5,206 bases of DNA from Caldifarciminota bacterium UBA3073 (GTDB lineage: Bacteria; Hydrothermota; UBA3073). Under the pieces are notes generated by a model, which ran no database searches, had not been told where the DNA came from, and saw only the letters and a list, made by a program, of their open reading frames with translations. Below are positions 1 through 5,133 of this stretch, in pieces. The DNA is taken from contig DFBT01000005.1 in the NCBI GenBank assembly GCA_002366725.1, positions 51,113-56,318 on the forward strand. Reading direction: 5' to 3'. How positions within the stretch are numbered: the first letter of the stretch is position 1; each line of letters begins with the position of its first letter. A program made the translations under genes and the position numbers.

Positions 1-15
1 AACTAATCAACTTCC

Positions 16-36
16 TTCGCCCTACGCCCCTCGCCT
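16..36. repeat. Short degenerate 7-bp tandem repeat (3 units)
   Basis: Three consecutive in-phase heptamers, ttcgccc, tacgccc and ctcgcct, abut the first palindromic element. They share the pattern YNCGCCY. On its own this block is short enough to be chance. It is listed because the same 7-bp periodicity recurs in every other non-coding stretch of the window. No gene is visible in positions 1-156. Confidence 0.4.
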
Positions 37-77
37 TATTTATCCCGTGGAATGCGTTAGCTATTCCATCGGGACGC
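33..77. repeat. Palindromic intergenic element, copy 1
   Basis: The left flank gccttatttat leads into an imperfect hairpin and ends in gggacgc. CCCG (44-47) pairs with CGGG (70-73), TGGAAT (48-53) with ATTCCA (63-68), and GC (54-55) with GC (60-61), leaving a GTTA loop. Single T bulges lie on the 3' arm at 62 and 69. Related elements with the same flanks and bulged layout lie between murB and ftsA. Here the stem has G50-C66 where the 1608-1637 copy has A1614-T1630, a compensatory change. The element lies downstream of ftsA. It lacks a following T-run on the minus strand, so it is not a typical intrinsic terminator. Confidence 0.7.
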
Positions 78-84
78 TCTACGC

Positions 85-147
85 CCCACTGCTTACTGCA
101 TACTCCCTACTGTTCTTGGTCTGCGGTCTGCAGTCTGTGGTCTGTTG
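85..147. repeat. Degenerate 7-bp tandem array (9 units)
   Basis: Nine heptamers fit one unbroken phase: cccactg, cttactg, catactc, cctactg, ttcttgg, tctgcgg, tctgcag, tctgtgg, tctgttg. The array changes from a CNTACTG type to a TCTGYRG type halfway, as if two arrays met. It ends 9 bp before the ftsA stop codon. The layout resembles the short tandemly repeated repetitive (STRR) heptanucleotides known from heterocystous cyanobacteria, but this locus is not cyanobacterial. Function unknown. Confidence 0.7.
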
Positions 148-156
148 CCCCTTCCC

Positions 157-1386
157 TCATTCTATAAGCCATTTTTTCATACGCTCAAAGATCTTTGTAA
201 ATAATGAACCGTTTATACCTGGTCTTCCTATGCCATTTCTTCCCCTGTACTCGTAGCCGTACAAAACAAGTCCAACGCCCGTGGCGTGTATGGGGTCCTT
301 CACCATATCAGCTATACCTCCAACACCACTGGGTATGCCTACTCTCGTCGGAAGTCCAAATACAGTCTCTGCGAGTTCCTCTATACCCTCCATCTTTGCC
401 GTTCCACCAGTTAATACAATGCCAGCCGATATGAGGTCCATATAGTCACTCTTACGAAGTTCTCTGTAGACAAGTGTGAATATCTCTTCAAGCCTTGGTT
501 GTACGATACTCGCGAGGAGTTTGCGTTTTATTTTCCTGTTCGGCCTTCCCCCGATTCCGGGTACATCTATCGTCTCCGTATCACTCACGAGGTTATCCCT
601 TGCGACTCCGTACTCTTTCTTTATCTCCTCGGCGTAAACCCTCGGTGTCCTCAAACCCACCGCAATATCATTCGTTACGTTCACCCCGCCTAGTCCTATA
701 ACGAAAGTATCCCTTATCGCGCCATCATAAAATAGGGCGGCATCGGTTGTACCTCCACCTACATCGATGAGTACCACACCGAGTTCCTTCTCTTCGGGGT
801 CCACAACTGCGTAACTTGATGCTATGGGCTGGAGAACGAGGTCCCTGACCTGAATGCCCGCCTTTTCGACAGATCTGTATATATTCTGAGCGGATGTCAC
901 TGCACCCGTAACTATATGAACATCTGCCTCGAGCCTCACCCCCGACATTCCCGCCGGGTCTTTTATCCCCGGCTGGTCGTCAACTATAAAACCCTGGGGT
1001 ATCGCATGTATTATCTCCCTGTCCATGGGTATGGAAACCGCCTTTGCCTGCTCTATCACCCTGTCTATATCCGATTTACTGATCTCTTTCGTGGGTTTTG
1101 ATATCGCTATAACCCCTCTCGATGTCTGACTTCTTATGTGATCTCCGGCGATGCCCGTATATACCTGATTGAGTTTTATGCCGGCTACCTTCTCCGCTTC
1201 ATTGATTGCATATTTTACCGACTCCGTGGTCTTTTCGAGGTTTACCACCATTCCCCTTCGCAGACCGGTTGAAGGACTAATTCCTATACCTATTATTTCT
1301 ATATTACCCTTATCTGTTACATTTGCAATAATACAGGCGACCTTTGTTGTACCAAGGTCAAGCCCCGCAATTATTATATTCTTCAT
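157..1386 (-). CDS. ftsA: Cell division protein FtsA
   Basis: This is an actin-like ATPase of the early divisome that anchors FtsZ filaments to the cytoplasmic membrane and recruits later division proteins. The 409-aa length fits the family. An actin-fold phosphate-1 loop GLDLGTTK lies at residues 8-15. The FtsA-specific 1C region lies at about 84-160. The phosphate-2 motif IDVGGGTTD lies at 207-215 and the adenosine motif VLTGGTAKMEG at 324-334. A short Gly/Arg linker (381-392) precedes a C-terminal amphipathic helix, LFTKIFERMKKWL (395-407), the expected membrane-targeting sequence. The ATG start is supported by AGGGGG 4 nt upstream. The gene is last of the four, separated from murB by about 320 bp of repeats. 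ftsZ would be expected next but lies outside the window. ftsQ, usually directly upstream, is absent. MreB and the EutJ/PilM relatives are excluded by the 1C region and the C-terminal helix. Confidence 0.97.
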   Translation of the reverse strand: MKNIIIAGLDLGTTKVACIIANVTDKGNIEIIGIGISPSTGLRRGMVVNLEKTTESVKYAINEAEKVAGIKLNQVYTGIAGDHIRSQTSRGVIAISKPTKEISKSDIDRVIEQAKAVSIPMDREIIHAIPQGFIVDDQPGIKDPAGMSGVRLEADVHIVTGAVTSAQNIYRSVEKAGIQVRDLVLQPIASSYAVVDPEEKELGVVLIDVGGGTTDAALFYDGAIRDTFVIGLGGVNVTNDIAVGLRTPRVYAEEIKKEYGVARDNLVSDTETIDVPGIGGRPNRKIKRKLLASIVQPRLEEIFTLVYRELRKSDYMDLISAGIVLTGGTAKMEGIEELAETVFGLPTRVGIPSGVGGIADMVKDPIHATGVGLVLYGYEYRGRNGIGRPGINGSLFTKIFERMKKWLIE

Positions 1387-1390
1387 ATTT

Positions 1391-1396
1391 CCCCCT
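1391..1396 (-). promoter_or_regulatory. Shine-Dalgarno site of ftsA
   Basis: Read on the minus strand, AGGGGG is followed by AAAT and then the ftsA ATG. It is the only strong purine-rich ribosome binding site among the four genes. This fits ftsA being translated independently, whereas murC and murB rely on overlaps with the gene before them. The 4-nt spacing is slightly short. Confidence 0.6.
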
Positions 1397-1401
1397 AACC
1401 A

Positions 1402-1486
1402 ATTGACTATTGACTATTGACGATTGTAGATTTTAGATTGCAGATTTCAGATTTTTATAATAACCAATGACTATTGACAATTCACG
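1402..1486. repeat. Degenerate 7-bp tandem array upstream of ftsA (8 + 3 units)
   Basis: Eight heptamers lie in perfect phase at 1402-1457: attgact twice, then attgacg, attgtag, attttag, attgcag, atttcag, attttta. After an 8-bp interruption, three more follow at 1466-1486: aatgact, attgaca, attcacg. The motif aaccaa(t)tgact occurs at the start of both blocks. Units drift gradually from ATTGACT to ATTNNAG, which suggests expansion followed by point mutation. The array begins 6 bp beyond the ftsA Shine-Dalgarno site, so it forms the 5' leader of ftsA and probably carries or replaces its promoter region. Confidence 0.75.
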
Positions 1487-1533
1487 CCCTATTTATCCCG
1501 TTTACCCCGTGGAATTGCAGTTATTCAATGGGG
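1485..1533. repeat. Palindromic intergenic element, copy 2 (diverged)
   Basis: The left flank cgccctatttatcccg matches the flank of the other copies. A hairpin follows whose arms, 1505-1515 and 1523-1533, pair without bulges. CCCC pairs with GGGG and GAAT with ATTC, with one G-A mismatch (1511/1527), one G-T pair (1509/1529), and a 7-nt loop at 1516-1522. The sequence has drifted from the other copies but the inverted-repeat layout is retained. Confidence 0.55.
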
Positions 1534-1548
1534 TGAAATGCGACCTGT

Positions 1549-1577
1549 CCCGTGAAATGTTTAACTATTTCCTCGGG
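1549..1577. repeat. Palindromic intergenic element, copy 3 (core only)
   Basis: CCCG (1549-1552) pairs with CGGG (1574-1577) and GAAAT (1554-1558) with ATTTC (1567-1571). GT (1559-1560) can pair with AC (1564-1565) across a small loop. The T bulge on the 3' arm at 1566 matches position 62 of copy 1. The ttatttat left flank is missing, so this looks like a core fragment or older copy directly abutting the 43-bp tandem repeat. Confidence 0.55.
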
Positions 1578-1579
1578 AA

Positions 1580-1684
1580 GCATATTTCACTGGGATGCCT
1601 TATTTATCCCGTGAAATGCGGAGCATATTTCACTGGGACGCCTTATTTATCCCGTGAAATGCGGAGCATATTTCACTGGGACGC
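1580..1684. repeat. 43-bp tandem repeat, 2.4 units, carrying palindromic element copies 4 and 5
   Basis: Units at 1580-1622 and 1623-1665 differ at a single base (T1596 versus C1639), and a 19-bp partial third unit covers 1666-1684. Each full unit joins gcatatttcactggga to ccttatttatcccgtgaaat. The palindromic cores therefore straddle unit borders at 1608-1637 and 1651-1680. Within each core, GTGAAAT pairs with ATTTCAC and CCC with GGG, GC pairs with GC near the tip, and the loop is 3 nt. Bulges on the 3' arm match those in copies 1 and 3. Near-identity shows a recent duplication or homogenisation. No coding capacity is apparent. Confidence 0.85.
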
Positions 1685-1722
1685 TTTACGACTTACGATT
1701 CACGATCTACGAACAACGATCC
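1681..1722. repeat. Degenerate 7-bp tandem array overlapping the murB 3' end (6 units)
   Basis: Six in-phase heptamers all begin ACG: acgcttt, acgactt, acgattc, acgatct, acgaaca, acgatcc. Units 5 and 6 and part of unit 4 lie inside murB and encode its final residues. The TAG stop is read from 1709-1707, across the junction of units 4 and 5. The array directly follows the partial third unit of the 43-bp repeat, so the two repeat types abut with no spacer. Confidence 0.75.
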
Positions 1723-2558
1723 ACCACCTCCACCTCGGGTTCGAGCTCAATGCCAAACATCTCCAACACCCTTTGCCTGGCAAGTTCTATGAGCGATAAA
1801 ACATCGGCAGAAGTCGCATCGCCGTGGTTTATCACGAAATTTGCGTGCTTTTTAGATATGCTCGCCCCACCAATTCTCTTCCCTTTCAGTCCCGCAGATT
1901 CTATGAGGCTGCCGGCATAACCACCGGGTGGATTTTTGAATATACAGCCGGCGGTTCTCTCCCCCATCGGTTGATGTTCATTCCGCCATTTCTTTACCTT
2001 CAACAAACTCTCTCGAACATTGCCTCTTTTGAATTTTAGAAGAACCTCTTTCACAATACCAGACCTCACGCCTCTTCTATAAGAGAATTCTATCTCCTCC
2101 TTTGTATACGAAGTGATCGTACTGTTGGCGTATGTGAGAACTCTCATCTCCGTCACAAACTCGAGGAACGAGGTGCCGAATGCACCCGCATTGGTATAGC
2201 ACGCGCCCCCCACACTTCCGGGAATGCCCCAGAGAAACTCAAGTCCGCTCAACCCCTCCTTTGCGGCCTGCGCAAGGAGTACACTCAGAGAAATTCCACC
2301 TCCAGTTCTCACCAGTGGGGTGACGCCGTCGACCCGTTCAAAAACGGGCTCATTGAAGCACCTCTCGAGGGATATAACGGTACCGTCAAATCCCTCGTCT
2401 GTAAATATTAGATTGCTGCCTCTACCTATAACGAAGAAGTTGCTACCGAGAAGAGAGAGGAGTTCATCATCCGTCTCGGGATATGCGAAGACCCTTGCAT
2501 TCCCACCGACACCTATCGTTGTGTGCAACCTCAGTGGCTCATCGTACAGTAACTTCAT
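1707..2558 (-). CDS. murB: UDP-N-acetylmuramate dehydrogenase MurB (UDP-N-acetylenolpyruvoylglucosamine reductase)
   Basis: This cytoplasmic FAD enzyme reduces UDP-GlcNAc-enolpyruvate to UDP-MurNAc with NADPH, supplying the substrate of MurC. At 283 aa it fits the shorter type II (Bacillus/Staphylococcus-like) form. Visible motifs are HTTIGVGG (12-19), the FAD-binding VIGRGSNLIF (43-52), GIPGSVGGACYTNAGAFG (111-128), and YR at 160-161 with the expected substrate-site Arg. TAGCIFKNP (202-210) has Cys205 at the proton-donor position where Ser or Cys is found. AGLKGKRIGGASIS lies at 222-235 and LEPEV at 272-276 with the C-terminal Glu275. The ATG overlaps the murC stop as ATGA, with no clear Shine-Dalgarno site, so translational coupling to murC is likely. 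The C-terminal DRCS tail and stop come from the 7-bp repeat array, but all catalytic residues precede it and the enzyme should be functional. Confidence 0.97.
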   Translation of the reverse strand: MKLLYDEPLRLHTTIGVGGNARVFAYPETDDELLSLLGSNFFVIGRGSNLIFTDEGFDGTVISLERCFNEPVFERVDGVTPLVRTGGGISLSVLLAQAAKEGLSGLEFLWGIPGSVGGACYTNAGAFGTSFLEFVTEMRVLTYANSTITSYTKEEIEFSYRRGVRSGIVKEVLLKFKRGNVRESLLKVKKWRNEHQPMGERTAGCIFKNPPGGYAGSLIESAGLKGKRIGGASISKKHANFVINHGDATSADVLSLIELARQRVLEMFGIELEPEVEVVDRCS

Positions 2559-3910
2559 AAGATTTCATTGAGTTCCACCGCAACTTCCCTTATGTTCCCC
2601 GCCCCCATGGTTATAACCATATCACCCTTTCTCACCATCTTTTTTACATAATCCGGTATTTCTTTTCTATCCCTTATATACTTGCCTCTCTTCCCATATA
2701 TCGCCATTCTATCCACGATGATCTCTCCCGTTACGCCCGGTACGGGTTCCTCCCTGGCGGGGTAAATATCCGTTACCACAACTTCCCCTGCCAGTGCCAG
2801 ACTTTTTGCAAAACCGTCGAGGAGTTTCAGCGTTCTCGAGTAAAGGTGGGGCTGAAATATCGCTATTATCCTGCCCTCATGTATACTTTTTGCCGCCTTC
2901 AGGGTCTCCTCTATCTCCCGGGGATGATGGGCATAATCGTCTACAATTATTATATCTCCCTTTCTAATGAATTCAAATCGCCTTTCCACTCCTTCAAAAC
3001 TTGCAACTGCTTCCCTCAGAAGATCCTCTGGAACCTCCAGCTCTATTCCGAGTGCTATGGCACCGATGGCGTCCCTCACATAATGTTTGCCGGGAAGTGG
3101 TAGACAGAACCTCCCGATTGTATCTCCATTCGTCCTCACGGAGAATTCGGAGGACAGACCTAATGAGACATCGTATCCCCATACCTGCACCCCCTCGGAA
3201 AGACCGTATGTTATGGTCCTTCTTCTTATCCCCTTCACTATATCCCTCACATTCTTGTCGTCGTATGCAAGTATAGTACTCCCATAAAATGGAACGCGAT
3301 TTGCAAATTCCGTGAATGCCACTTTTATCTCTTCTATATCCTTGTAGTTGTCGAGATGGTCTGCATCGATCGAAGTTATTATGGATATAACGGGAGAGAG
3401 GGAGAGAAATGAACGGTCACTCTCGTCTGCTTCACATACGAGATAGTTACCCTTTCCAAGTCTTCCACCCGACCCTATACTCCTTATCCTTCCCCCAACC
3501 ACAACGGTCGGGTCATAGCCGGCAAAATCAAGGATCCTGGCAGCAATAGAGGTCGTTGTGGTCTTACCGTGTGTTCCCGCTATTGCTATCCCCTGTTTCA
3601 TTCTCATCAACTCCCCGAGCATCTCTGCCCTCGGTATGATGGGAATTCCCATCCTCTCTGCAGCTACAATTTCGGGATTTGATTCTTTTATTGCAGATGA
3701 ATATACGAGAACATCGACATCTTTCACATTCTCTTTTTTGTGAGCATATGTTATACCGGCGCCGAGCCCTGCGAGTCGCTCCGTTACGGGTGTCCTCCTT
3801 ATATCGGAACCCGTAACCCTGTAACCAGAGTGAATGAGTACCTCGGCAATGCCGCTCATTCCCGAACCTCCAATTCCGACAAAGTATATGTGTTTTATGT
3901 GTCTAAACAT
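2555..3910 (-). CDS. murC: UDP-N-acetylmuramate--L-alanine ligase MurC
   Basis: This cytoplasmic ATP-dependent ligase adds L-Ala to UDP-MurNAc, the first step of stem-peptide assembly. The 451-aa length is normal. The N-terminal Rossmann-like domain carries VGIGGSGMSG (11-20), typical of MurC. The central ATPase domain has the P-loop GTHGKTTTT (112-120, Lys116), EADESD (160-165) and the Mg-site His185 in DADHLDNY. The C-terminal domain has GVERRFE (307-313) and VDDYAHHPRE (323-332). The family HNxxN motif after PG is changed to HYVRD (276-280), discussed as a finding. DDYAHHP and the length support MurC over Mpl or MurD. The start ATG lies within the last codons of murG (16-bp overlap), and MFRHIKHIYFVGIGG matches the normal MurC N-terminus. 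The stop overlaps the murB start by 4 bp. Confidence 0.98.
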   Translation of the reverse strand: MFRHIKHIYFVGIGGSGMSGIAEVLIHSGYRVTGSDIRRTPVTERLAGLGAGITYAHKKENVKDVDVLVYSSAIKESNPEIVAAERMGIPIIPRAEMLGELMRMKQGIAIAGTHGKTTTTSIAARILDFAGYDPTVVVGGRIRSIGSGGRLGKGNYLVCEADESDRSFLSLSPVISIITSIDADHLDNYKDIEEIKVAFTEFANRVPFYGSTILAYDDKNVRDIVKGIRRRTITYGLSEGVQVWGYDVSLGLSSEFSVRTNGDTIGRFCLPLPGKHYVRDAIGAIALGIELEVPEDLLREAVASFEGVERRFEFIRKGDIIIVDDYAHHPREIEETLKAAKSIHEGRIIAIFQPHLYSRTLKLLDGFAKSLALAGEVVVTDIYPAREEPVPGVTGEIIVDRMAIYGKRGKYIRDRKEIPDYVKKMVRKGDMVITMGAGNIREVAVELNEIL

Positions 3911-4947
3911 ATGGCAATATCGCGGGCAATTCTATCCGCCCCATTAACAATATCCGGAAATGACCTGGACATATCTTCTCTTAAATGCACACTCTTTATT
4001 ATATTTTCTATCTCACTTTTCAGTCTCTGGGAAGAAAGTTCTTCTTCCATTATCACCCTCACACATCCCATCCTCTCCAGGACTTTTGCATTCCTTGCCT
4101 GATGCTCCAATGTTGCGTAAGGATAGGGTATGAGGATGGCAGGTTTTTTGAATCTCTGAATTTCTGCCAGCGTAAGTGCGCCAGCCCTGGACACGACCAG
4201 GTCGGAGGCACTGTATGCCAATCCCATATCCGAGATAAACGGATATATTTTCACTTTCTCACATCCCATCAGTTTCTCGCTGATTTCGTTATAGTCCCTC
4301 CTTCCCGTGGATAGTAAAAATTGAACACCGTCTATTTGTGGTATTAACTCCGTCATAAGCTCGCTTATTTTCTGCGCCCCACCCGAACCTCCGAATACAA
4401 ACACCAAAGGTATCTGGGGATTAAGGCCAAGCTCAGCCTTTGCGGCGTTATCCTCCAAAACTCTCAATCTTCTCACCGGACAACCCATTATCCTTGTTTT
4501 TTTCTTCGGCAGCCACCGCGCCGCCTCTACAAACGATATGTACACCCTGTATGCAAAGTGTGAGAGAAATCTGGTTGCCATCCCCGGGATAGAATCAATC
4601 TCAGTTATGAACAACGGTATGAGAAGAAATCTCGCGGTGATGGCGGGAGCAACCGATGCATAACTGCCAGTACCAAGCACTGCGTGGGGTCTCTCCTTGA
4701 GAATCATCCAAAAGGATTCTGTCAGCGATAATATAAATGAGAACGGATAAGAGAACTGTTTAAAAACACTTTTACCGAGGAATCCCCTTGCGTGTATGGG
4801 ATAGTATCGCAGTCCACCGAGGTCTTCGGATCTACCCGATGTGCTGAAAACCGCCTCAATGCCATATTTTTTCAATTCACTTGCCACGGCGACACCAACA
4901 AATATATGTCCGCCGGTTCCGCCCGTTGCTATAAGAACCTTCTTCAT
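3895..4947 (-). CDS. murG: Lipid II synthase MurG (UDP-GlcNAc:lipid I GlcNAc transferase)
   Basis: This GT28 glycosyltransferase acts at the inner face of the cytoplasmic membrane, transferring GlcNAc from UDP-GlcNAc to lipid I to form lipid II. From the chosen ATG it is 350 aa, normal for the family. The first glycine loop TGGTGGH lies at 8-14 and GTGSYAS at 92-98. The second glycine loop GGSGGAQ lies at 186-192, SRAGALTLAE at 253-262, and PYPYATLEHQARNA at 274-287, the UDP-GlcNAc site. The usual HEQN acceptor-site motif reads TEID (115-118), and GGSQGAR reads GGSGGAQ. The ATG at 4947 gives MKKVLIATGGTGGH, the usual N-terminus. An in-frame TTG at 4956 would add three residues but has no well-spaced Shine-Dalgarno site. 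The gene overlaps murC by 16 bp. It is the first gene of the unit in this window, with about 250 bp of repeat-rich non-coding DNA upstream. Confidence 0.96.
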   Translation of the reverse strand: MKKVLIATGGTGGHIFVGVAVASELKKYGIEAVFSTSGRSEDLGGLRYYPIHARGFLGKSVFKQFSYPFSFILSLTESFWMILKERPHAVLGTGSYASVAPAITARFLLIPLFITEIDSIPGMATRFLSHFAYRVYISFVEAARWLPKKKTRIMGCPVRRLRVLEDNAAKAELGLNPQIPLVFVFGGSGGAQKISELMTELIPQIDGVQFLLSTGRRDYNEISEKLMGCEKVKIYPFISDMGLAYSASDLVVSRAGALTLAEIQRFKKPAILIPYPYATLEHQARNAKVLERMGCVRVIMEEELSSQRLKSEIENIIKSVHLREDMSRSFPDIVNGADRIARDIAICLDT

Positions 4948-4988
4948 ATTCTTCAAACGCCCAAAATATTAGATTACAGATTTGTTCA

Positions 4989-5012
4989 CCACAAAGGCAC
5001 AAAGTCACCAAT
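4989..5012. repeat. Short 8-bp tandem repeat upstream of murG
   Basis: Two near-identical octamers, ccacaaag and gcacaaag, are followed by a weaker third, tcaccaat. The segment lies in the murG leader, 42-65 bp from the chosen start. It is short and could be chance. It is the only block in the window with an 8-bp rather than a 7-bp period. Confidence 0.4.
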
Positions 5013-5031
5013 ATTGAAAGATAAAAAACAA

Positions 5032-5059
5032 ATGCTAATTGCTAATTTTGCATTGCTAA
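5032..5059. repeat. Degenerate 7-bp tandem array upstream of murG (4 units)
   Basis: Four in-phase heptamers are atgctaa, ttgctaa, ttttgca and ttgctaa, three of them sharing TGCTAA. The array directly abuts the GAGCTC-centred hairpin. No gene is visible anywhere in 4957-5206. The stretch is made of this array, the octamer repeat, the hairpin, a second 7-bp array, and a spaced direct repeat at the window edge. Confidence 0.55.
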
Positions 5060-5084
5060 CGGTTCGGCTGAGCTCGCCGAAGAC
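5060..5084. repeat. GAGCTC-centred hairpin repeat
   Basis: TTCGGC (5063-5068) pairs perfectly with GCCGAA (5076-5081) across the 7-nt loop TGAGCTC, which itself contains the palindrome GAGCTC (5070-5075). Similar TTCGRCTGAGCTC-type palindromes are, from memory, scattered through intergenic DNA of many bacterial genomes. A terminator is possible but weak. On the minus strand no T-run follows, and on the plus strand T-rich sequence begins only about 10 bp later. Confidence 0.55.
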
Positions 5085-5088
5085 TGAC

Positions 5089-5130
5089 ATTCCTTTTTCC
5101 TTTTCCCTGCCTACTGCTTAGTGCTTACTT
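5089..5130. repeat. Degenerate 7-bp tandem array upstream of murG (6 units)
   Basis: Six heptamers in one phase are attcctt, tttcctt, ttccctg, cctactg, cttagtg and cttactt. The cctactg unit is identical to one in the 85-147 array, about 5 kb away on the other side of the gene cluster, and cttagtg/cttactt resemble its cttactg. The two arrays therefore belong to the same sequence family. Confidence 0.65.
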
Positions 5131-5133
5131 GAT

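Noticed and set aside
1454..1480. Possible sigma-70-like promoter for ftsA on the minus strand (TTGTCA, 15-bp spacer, TATAAA).
   Set aside because: The spacer is short, both hexamers lie inside AT-rich 7-bp repeat sequence where such matches arise easily, and there is no independent support.
1608..1637. Hairpin considered as an intrinsic terminator for murB.
   Set aside because: On the minus strand the stem is followed by a mixed sequence, not a T-run, and the stem is bulged. The same element also occurs far from any operon end elsewhere in the spacer.
1580..1684. Tandem palindromic repeat considered as a CRISPR array.
   Set aside because: The units are directly contiguous with no unique spacers, and no cas gene is present.
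1467..1799. 110-aa plus-strand open frame over the murB-ftsA spacer.
   Set aside because: It consists of translated repeats and extends antisense into murB, with repeated peptide blocks that only mirror the 43-bp DNA unit. There is no ribosome binding site or recognisable domain.
3740..4102. 120-aa plus-strand open frame antisense to the murG/murC junction.
   Set aside because: It is a shadow of two unambiguous conserved genes on the other strand and shows no domain of its own.
4954..4956. TTG as the murG start, adding Met-Lys-Asn.
   Set aside because: The ATG three codons later gives the standard MurG N-terminus. The TTG has only GGGCG one base upstream, which is too close to act as a ribosome binding site. 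It remains possible.
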